From Thermoprotei archaeon (GTDB taxonomy: Archaea; Thermoproteota; Thermoprotei; QMSL01; B3-G16): a DNA stretch of 5,077 bases. Below the pieces are notes generated by a model. That model saw nothing but the letters and a program-made list of their open reading frames with translations, had not been told where the DNA came from and made no database searches. The translations under genes and the position numbers were made by a program. Numbering within the stretch: position 1 is the first letter of the stretch; each line of letters opens with the position of its first letter. The DNA is taken from positions 1-5,077 of the forward strand of contig JAGGUS010000051.1 in the NCBI GenBank assembly GCA_021158375.1, read 5' to 3'. Below are positions 1 to 5,077 of the stretch, in pieces.

Positions 1-2
1 CA

Positions 3-2498
3 ATTAAACACCCCGACGCAAAAGTGCTTGACCCAGCATGTGGTTCTGGAACATTTCCTGTAAGAGCATACTATAGAAAGAAGTACTTAGCGAAGAAATT
101 GTATAAGGAAGGCAAATACCCAAAACCCGTCAAGCCACATGAAGAGCTGATAAAAGAGCTTTGGGGTATAGACATAGCCAAGTTCCCTGCACACCTAGCA
201 GAAATAAACCTGATCATAAGAAACTTAGAAGCGTTAGAAAACAGGCCATTCATAGCATGTCGGGACTTCTTTGAAATAGGACCAGGGAGAAAAACACCTT
301 TATATGAACTGGCATATGAAGTTCCTGGACTAACAAGGGAGCAAATTGAAGTAACATTCCCCAGAGATTTTGATGCTGTAGTGACTAATCCACCGTATAC
401 AAGACAGGAAGAAATGGAAGATATGTTCATGGGCGGATACAAGGATAGACTAAGACAACTAGTGAAGAGAATACATGGAATAGACGTAGGAAAAAGATCC
501 AGTATTTACGTATACTTCTTCTTCCATGGAGGAGCGTTTGTTAAAGAGGGAGGAAGAATAGGTTTAATAACATCAAATTCCTGGCTTGACGTAGATTATG
601 GCAAGTACCTTCAGGAGTATTTCCTTAAAAACTTCAAAATTGTTGCAATCATAGAGTCAAAGGTTGAGCGATGGTTCGAGGATGCAGAAATAGACACTGC
701 AATTACAATTCTGGAGAGATGCAATAATAAAAAAGAACGAGATAGAAGCCTAGTTAAGTTTGTACAGCTAAAAGTCCCATTAAGAGAGCTTATACCAGAA
801 CCCGGCGTGGAAGATGATGAAGAAAAAGAGAGGCTTCGATGGGAAGCTATAGATAAGCTCGTAAAATTAATCGAAGAAACAAACGAATACTACGAAGATG
901 ATAGAATAAGAATACTTCCAAAGAAGCAAGCCGAACTATGGGATGAAGGATATGATGATGAAAAAGGAAAATATGTAGGCTCGAAATGGGGTAAGTACCT
1001 TAGAGCACCAGAAATATTCTTTAAAATATTAAAGGAAGGCCAGAGAAAGGGTCTCTTTATACCATTAAAGAAAATAGCAGAAGTTAGATTCGGTATAAAA
1101 ACCGGAGCTAATGAATTCTTTTACTTAACAAAGGATAAGATTAGGGAGTTAGGAATTGAAAGAGAGTTCTGGATGCATCCATTAACTAAAGAACAATACA
1201 ATGCCTTGAGCATGTATCCGCATATATTAAAGCAGTTACTCAGAGAAGCCTTTATTGACCATAATGGTAAGTACTTCGTTAGCTCTCAGTATGCTACAAA
1301 ATATAAGCTTGAGGAAGTCCTTATTGATGGAAAGGTTATATGGATACCTAACTACGTAATTAAAAGCCCACGAGAGCTGAAAAGATATATCGTTGAACCA
1401 GTGGAACTGGACATGGTCGTATTATTAATTCATAAGGATAAAAGTTCTCTAGCGGGGACAAATGCTCTTAAATACATTCTCAAAGGGGAAGATAATGGCT
1501 ACCATAGAAGACCTACGTGTGAATCGAGGAGAAGATGGTACGAATTACAAGAAATCTCTGGCGACATTCTATGTATGATGACCATAGGTAAAGGCAATAG
1601 GTTTGCTTTCTGGTATAACTCCGCTAGGATATATATTGATGCAAGGCTATACGGCATAGAAATATTTGACAATAGTGTTGATAAAGAAGTATTGGCAGCA
1701 GTATTAAACTCTTCAATAACTGCCCTATTTATCGAACTATGGGGGAGAACTAACATACTAGGTGGCTTAGACGTAAAAGTATATGAATACTCTAGCTTGC
1801 CTATATTGGACCCGAGATCAATTGATGAAAAGATAAGAGACAAGCTGAGAAAATTATTCAAAAAATTATTACAGATGGATGCTAAGCCCATAACCCAGGA
1901 AATTAAGGAAAATAACATACGTCGAGAGATAGATAGAATATTATTAACTGAAGTACTAGGTCTTAGTGAGAATGATTTAAAATCTTTGTACCATGCAGTA
2001 GTAGATCTCGTTATGTCAAGGATAAAGAAACCGAATTCTACACAAAGATCAAAGAAGAGGAGTGAAATCAATGTTGTGTCTTTAGCCGAAAGCATAATAA
2101 AGCGCTTGAATTTAACCATAAAAGAAGAGTTCCCAACTGAGTATATATTAGATTATTCAGGACCTTGGTCTACCGAGATTAAATTACCAAAAGGTAATAA
2201 CGTAGTCTTGGGTACAGATTTAGGGGGCTTTTATGTAAAAGTTGATGAAAAGGAAGTCTATAGAGGTTGGGAATCACATATAGCCAAGTACATATACTAT
2301 GCGCTTCTTTGCGGCAACAATGTAGTTAAAGTCCCAAAAGATGAAAATGTGATCAAAAAAGCTGTTGAAATATTTGAAGAATATTTAAGAAAGTTAAAGA
2401 ATGAAATAAATAAATTGCTAGAACTGACAGTACCTGATGCTAAGATAAGAAGTGAAGTTGAAAATATAGTATGGAGAAAGATTCTAAGGAAGCGTTAG
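3..2498 (+). CDS. N6-adenine DNA methyltransferase, Eco57I/TaqI-like (type IIG/PglX-like), 5'-truncated
   Basis: Predicted to transfer a methyl group from AdoMet to adenine N6 in a specific DNA site, for restriction-modification or phage exclusion. Numbering from the Val at 24-26: the AdoMet-binding motif DPACGSGT is at 3-10, an acidic motif LWGID at 46-50, and catalytic NPPY at 122-125. The block with GGRIGLITSNSWL (176-188) and DAEIDTAITIL (220-230) is typical of Eco57I-type enzymes. After an acidic helical stretch (about 258-295), residues 343-597 look like a TaqI-like target-recognition region, with GIKTGANEFFYLT (357-369), RRPTCESRRRWYEL (495-508) and a closing LNSS...SLPILDP (561-597). 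Residues about 600-824 are unassigned. The gene is cut by the window: the frame is open to the edge and reads IKHPDAK before the Val, so the GTG at 24 lies inside the first Rossmann strand and is not the start. It converges on the helicase gene. The methyltransferase class is clear; whether an N-terminal nuclease is fused, and which system it serves, cannot be seen. Confidence 0.93.
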   Translation: MKHPDAKVLDPACGSGTFPVRAYYRKKYLAKKLYKEGKYPKPVKPHEELIKELWGIDIAKFPAHLAEINLIIRNLEALENRPFIACRDFFEIGPGRKTPLYELAYEVPGLTREQIEVTFPRDFDAVVTNPPYTRQEEMEDMFMGGYKDRLRQLVKRIHGIDVGKRSSIYVYFFFHGGAFVKEGGRIGLITSNSWLDVDYGKYLQEYFLKNFKIVAIIESKVERWFEDAEIDTAITILERCNNKKERDRSLVKFVQLKVPLRELIPEPGVEDDEEKERLRWEAIDKLVKLIEETNEYYEDDRIRILPKKQAELWDEGYDDEKGKYVGSKWGKYLRAPEIFFKILKEGQRKGLFIPLKKIAEVRFGIKTGANEFFYLTKDKIRELGIEREFWMHPLTKEQYNALSMYPHILKQLLREAFIDHNGKYFVSSQYATKYKLEEVLIDGKVIWIPNYVIKSPRELKRYIVEPVELDMVVLLIHKDKSSLAGTNALKYILKGEDNGYHRRPTCESRRRWYELQEISGDILCMMTIGKGNRFAFWYNSARIYIDARLYGIEIFDNSVDKEVLAAVLNSSITALFIELWGRTNILGGLDVKVYEYSSLPILDPRSIDEKIRDKLRKLFKKLLQMDAKPITQEIKENNIRREIDRILLTEVLGLSENDLKSLYHAVVDLVMSRIKKPNSTQRSKKRSEINVVSLAESIIKRLNLTIKEEFPTEYILDYSGPWSTEIKLPKGNNVVLGTDLGGFYVKVDEKEVYRGWESHIAKYIYYALLCGNNVVKVPKDENVIKKAVEIFEEYLRKLKNEINKLLELTVPDAKIRSEVENIVWRKILRKR

Positions 2499-2574
2499 AA
2501 GAGAGAGCTAGAGGTTAACTACATTATTGCATCTTTAGTAGCATCCACACATTTTGTAGAGGAAGAATACGGAT
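2499..2574. other. Convergent intergenic region with in-frame extension of the methyltransferase
   Basis: This 76-bp gap separates the TAG stop of the methyltransferase (2496-2498) from the TAA stop of the helicase (2575-2577 on the minus strand). I see no strong hairpin and no T-run of five or more here on either strand; an HpaI-type palindrome gttaac lies at 2514-2519. The plus strand stays open in the methyltransferase frame for 30 codons beyond the TAG, ending at TAA 2589-2591. The encoded peptide contains VNYIIASLVASTHFVEEEYG, which looks protein-like. That frame has no ATG, GTG or TTG, so it could not be an ordinary independent gene. It may be a decayed or read-through C terminus, or chance. 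Confidence 0.6.
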
Positions 2575-5077
2575 TTAAGGTAATTCTATAACTATATGCC
2601 TTCTTCCGCTGACAACGCTTTTTTCAATTATCTTAATTATGGATAATATAAGTCCCAGTATCACTATATCAGAAAGCTCTGCTGGCACAGATGCATGTAG
2701 TATGGTAATGTAGGTCCCTTTAATATGAACTTTCACATTAACAACATCACCTAATTGTCTACGTACTTTATTTTTAAGAGCCTTGAGTATTGCTGGTAAA
2801 GCCTTATTGGCTGTAAGAACATACCTCTGTTCAACATTTTTATCCTCATTATAGAATGTTACCTCTACACTTAATCCCTTGCTCATTAATTTTGATAGAT
2901 GTACTGAGTTCTTCTCTATAGCCTCTCTCTTATACGCTTCTACATCCCCTACACTGGTTATGATGAAGTATTTTACAGCTATGGGTATCCGTATCGTAAC
3001 CCATTCCTCTTTTAAGGGAATTTTTGCTACAGTCCATCCTCTGGCATCTATATCTAGTAGTGCGATAACTGGTTTTTCTTTAGATATTTTCTCTAACTCC
3101 TTTTTGATGTCGAGTGGATTAGCCCAAGTATATTCTAGGAGTTGGTCGAGGGTTACGGTCTTTGATCTTGTTAATGCTTCTTCTACTATTGCTTTTAATG
3201 TGCCATGCCATGGTCTTTCATGTGGATATCTTAATATGCTTTCAGCTAGTTCCGAAGGTTTACCTGTGACCCTAACAATATAATGTTCAGTGGACTGTAG
3301 ATTCTTAATATATTTTATCGCACCCTCTACGTCATAGTATATCAGTAGGGCTTGTCTCACCGCTTCTTGATATACTAGCTTCTCGTTTAGTGGGTAACCG
3401 AAGTGCTCTCTCATCTGATCTAGTATTATTCTAGCAAAAGGAGACCTCTCGTGGATATGACGTTTTACTAGTGTATGGAGCTCCTCAGCTCTAATCTCTT
3501 TAAGTATTTCTAAAGGATCCATGACTTCTGATCTTATTGCAAAGCCGTACGGTGCTACAACGTATTTTACGAGTAGGCTTTTCTCTGCTATTCTCTCGTA
3601 TATTGCAGCGGCTATTGTACGGTTAATGCGTTCTCCAGCGAAGGTTATGAAGACTGTTGTCCTCATCGAGGGGATTTTCTCAATAATTATTTTCCCATGG
3701 AGTAGGGATTCTATGTATTCCTTACCTAGCCTATCTATGTGCTCCTTTATAGTTTCTATGGCCTTGATATTAGCTCCATAATTCTTTAACAATTCAGGAT
3801 TCACGGCAATTTCTTTGATTATCTCTAGCATTTCTCTTGCTACAATACGTTGTCTTTGCGGACCTTCTCCTCTCCATACAGGAGCTTCTCCCTTCTCATC
3901 TGTCTTGGTAACTATGACTTTATGATCCTTTTCATCGATTTCAACGACCTTCCAATTTGCGCCTGCAAGTTTTATTACCATTCCTGTAGAAAGTACACGA
4001 TAAACATAGTCAGAGTCGAGTTCACCTATCTTCCTATACTTATCTAAACCATATTCCTCGAGGACAACAAAGGTTTCTCTCTTTGGTATCATACTAAAGA
4101 AGTCGCTGAAGCTAAGGATTATGCCTTCACCTTCCTTTTGGTTGAAACTCCATACTTTCCAGAATTTTGGACCTGGTAATAGGATCTCACCCTCTAATAC
4201 GATGATGTTTTCATTTCTCAGTAATTCTATAACGTCTTGGTATTCTTGTAGTGCTAATTCCTCGAAGATTTTAGCTCTATGAATAATTCTGTATGCTTCC
4301 TGAACCGTTATTGGCTTAAACTTGTTCTTCAGATATTTGATTCCTCTATAGTTGTGCAGAGCTATTCCTATAATCTCCTTTGCCAGGACATCAAGAGGCT
4401 TGTTGATGATTAAGGGTTCCTCCAATACTTTCTTTTTAGCTAAGCTTACTATGGCTATGCTTTCAAGATAATCTTCTGGATCTGTAGAAATGATCTTACA
4501 TATTGACCTTTGGCCTGGTCTATGTTTACTACGGCCAGCTCTTTGAATTAGCGCTGATACCTGTCCTGGAGACTTGTATTGTATTACTTGTTCTACATCA
4601 CCTATATCTATGCCTAGTTCGAGAGTTTTTGTCGCAATTATACATCTAAGCTGCCCTGTTTTGAACGCTTCTTCAGAAAGCTCTCTTTCTTCAACACTTA
4701 CTGAGCCATGATGTGCCATACACTCTATGCCTAGGTCATATAGTACACCCTGAAGTCTCTCGGCTGAATACCTTGAGTTAGTAAATATAAGAGTCTTTGT
4801 GCCACTTTTCACATCGTCCGCTACGATTCTTGCTGCTGCAAGGAAAGGATCCTCTTTTTCTTCATTGGTTAGGGGTATTGCTAGCTTAACTTCAAAGTCA
4901 TATTCTCTCTCATCCTCAGCTCTAATTATGGTTATATCACCATCAGATCCTCCAAGCAAAGCTGCTATCTTTTCAGGATAACCGATTGTAGCTGAAAGCC
5001 CTATTCGTTGAAGAGGTTTTTTCGTAATCTCCTTTAATCTTTCTAAGAGCACTAAGAGTTGGTATCCTCGTTTAGAC
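2575..5077 (-). CDS. Lhr-family SF2 DEAD/DEAH-box helicase, 5'-truncated, with long C-terminal tail
   Basis: Predicted ATP-dependent 3'-5' nucleic-acid translocase/helicase of the Lhr family (roles known for the family: DNA repair, RNA metabolism). Numbering from the Val at 5052-5050: motif III SAT at 20-22 within QRIGLSATIG, motif IV region TLIFTNSR (87-94), HHGS (114-117), motif V ATKTLELGIDIGDVEQVIQY (140-159), and motif VI QRAGRSKHRPG (170-180) with the arginine fingers. Residues about 215-370 resemble the Lhr winged-helix and beta-rich parts, with SFSDFFSMIP (314-323) and ANWKVVEID (365-373). PVWRGEGPQRQRIVAREM (391-408) and RSPFARIILDQMREHFG (536-552) are Lhr-type signatures. Residues from about 665-680 to 825 are an unassigned tail ending in a hydrophobic helix. 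The gene is cut by the window: the frame continues upstream of the GTG at 5052 as SKRGYQLL, a typical Lhr segment just after the DEAH box, so Walker A and DEAH lie beyond the edge and that GTG is internal. Which archaeal Lhr subgroup it belongs to is undecided. Confidence 0.93.
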   Translation of the reverse strand, partial: SKRGYQLLVLLERLKEITKKPLQRIGLSATIGYPEKIAALLGGSDGDITIIRAEDEREYDFEVKLAIPLTNEEKEDPFLAAARIVADDVKSGTKTLIFTNSRYSAERLQGVLYDLGIECMAHHGSVSVEERELSEEAFKTGQLRCIIATKTLELGIDIGDVEQVIQYKSPGQVSALIQRAGRSKHRPGQRSICKIISTDPEDYLESIAIVSLAKKKVLEEPLIINKPLDVLAKEIIGIALHNYRGIKYLKNKFKPITVQEAYRIIHRAKIFEELALQEYQDVIELLRNENIIVLEGEILLPGPKFWKVWSFNQKEGEGIILSFSDFFSMIPKRETFVVLEEYGLDKYRKIGELDSDYVYRVLSTGMVIKLAGANWKVVEIDEKDHKVIVTKTDEKGEAPVWRGEGPQRQRIVAREMLEIIKEIAVNPELLKNYGANIKAIETIKEHIDRLGKEYIESLLHGKIIIEKIPSMRTTVFITFAGERINRTIAAAIYERIAEKSLLVKYVVAPYGFAIRSEVMDPLEILKEIRAEELHTLVKRHIHERSPFARIILDQMREHFGYPLNEKLVYQEAVRQALLIYYDVEGAIKYIKNLQSTEHYIVRVTGKPSELAESILRYPHERPWHGTLKAIVEEALTRSKTVTLDQLLEYTWANPLDIKKELEKISKEKPVIALLDIDARGWTVAKIPLKEEWVTIRIPIAVKYFIITSVGDVEAYKREAIEKNSVHLSKLMSKGLSVEVTFYNEDKNVEQRYVLTANKALPAILKALKNKVRRQLGDVVNVKVHIKGTYITILHASVPAELSDIVILGLILSIIKIIEKSVVSGRRHIVIELP
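2611..2627 (+). terminator. Possible T-rich terminator for the methyltransferase transcript
   Basis: A run of six T residues (2619-2624) on the plus strand lies about 120 bp after the methyltransferase stop, inside the 3' end of the convergent helicase gene. Archaeal RNA polymerases commonly terminate at U-rich tracts without a hairpin, so this is the first plausible plus-strand stop signal. If used, the two mRNAs would have overlapping antisense 3' ends. The run is short and is also just part of coding sequence read on the other strand (Lys-Ser codons near the helicase C terminus), so support is weak. Confidence 0.22.

Noticed and set aside
24..26. GTG as the methyltransferase start codon
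   Set aside because: It encodes the Val directly before LDPACGSGT in the first Rossmann strand, and the frame is open upstream to the window edge with family-typical residues (HPDAK).
1499..2119. 206-codon open frame on the minus strand within the methyltransferase
   Set aside because: It lies fully antisense to a well-supported gene, has a Ser/Leu/Ile-rich shadow composition and shows no recognisable motif. The same applies to the antisense frame at 71-442.
2355..2360. A6 tract as a minus-strand terminator for the helicase
   Set aside because: It lies over 200 bp past the helicase stop and is explained by Lys codons in the methyltransferase; too weak to annotate.
2496..2498. TAG decoded as pyrrolysine
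   Set aside because: Pyrrolysine is known mainly from methylamine-using methanogens and some bacteria; nothing here suggests such an organism, and the TAG is near a plausible protein end.
2471..2518. A 15-codon ATG frame at the end of the methyltransferase (MEKDSKEALEERARG)
   Set aside because: It is too short, overlaps the gene end in another frame and has no visible ribosome-binding site of note.
2879..4981. Plus-strand open frames at 2879-3283, 3521-3781, 3850-4047 and 4799-4981
   Set aside because: All are antisense to the Lhr helicase coding sequence, have shadow-like composition and no family signature.
5050..5052. GTG as the helicase start codon
   Set aside because: The frame continues to the window edge as SKRGYQLL, which fits the Lhr segment between the DEAH box and motif III; a helicase starting here would lack the whole ATP-binding core.
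1..5077. tRNA/rRNA genes, CRISPR repeats, insertion-sequence ends or tandem repeats
   Set aside because: I looked for them by eye on both strands and found none; recurring short strings such as aagtacctt reflect repeated GKYL-type codons in the methyltransferase.

Overview
The window is AT-rich and gene-dense. It holds the 3' parts of two long protein genes that point at each other (convergent), with only 76 bp between their stop codons. Both run off the window, so neither true start nor any promoter is visible. Heavy use of AGA/AGG for arginine and ATA for isoleucine, proteins rich in Lys/Glu/Ile, purine-loaded sense strands and an archaeal-type Lhr helicase suggest a (hyper)thermophilic archaeon, probably a crenarchaeote (Thermoproteota). 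That assignment is inference; no rRNA or tRNA is present to confirm it.

Left part (about 3-2498, + strand): a large N6-adenine DNA methyltransferase of the Eco57I/TaqI-like (type IIG / PglX-like) class. The AdoMet-binding motif (DPACGSGT) lies right at the window edge, followed by the catalytic NPPY motif, a TaqI-like target-recognition region, and a C-terminal part of about 220 residues that I cannot assign. The reading frame is open to the left edge, so the N-terminal part, where a nuclease domain could sit, is missing.

Middle (2499-2574): a short convergent intergenic region. It is unusual in that the methyltransferase frame stays open for 30 more codons after its TAG stop, up to a TAA at 2589-2591, crossing the last bases of the opposite gene.

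Right part (2575-5077, - strand): an Lhr-family superfamily 2 helicase, visible from just downstream of the DEAH box (motif III, SAT) to its C terminus. It has RecA2, winged-helix and Lhr-specific regions, and then a C-terminal tail of about 145-165 residues that I do not recognise as Lhr core.

Working together: a large target-recognising adenine methyltransferase beside a large SF2 helicase recalls archaeal/bacterial defence loci (BREX, DISARM, type I/IIG restriction-modification). However, the genes are convergent, not one operon, and Lhr helicases also have housekeeping roles in DNA repair and RNA metabolism. A defence locus is therefore a hypothesis to test in the flanking sequence, not a conclusion. 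I see no RNA genes, CRISPR repeats, insertion sequences or convincing large repeats.
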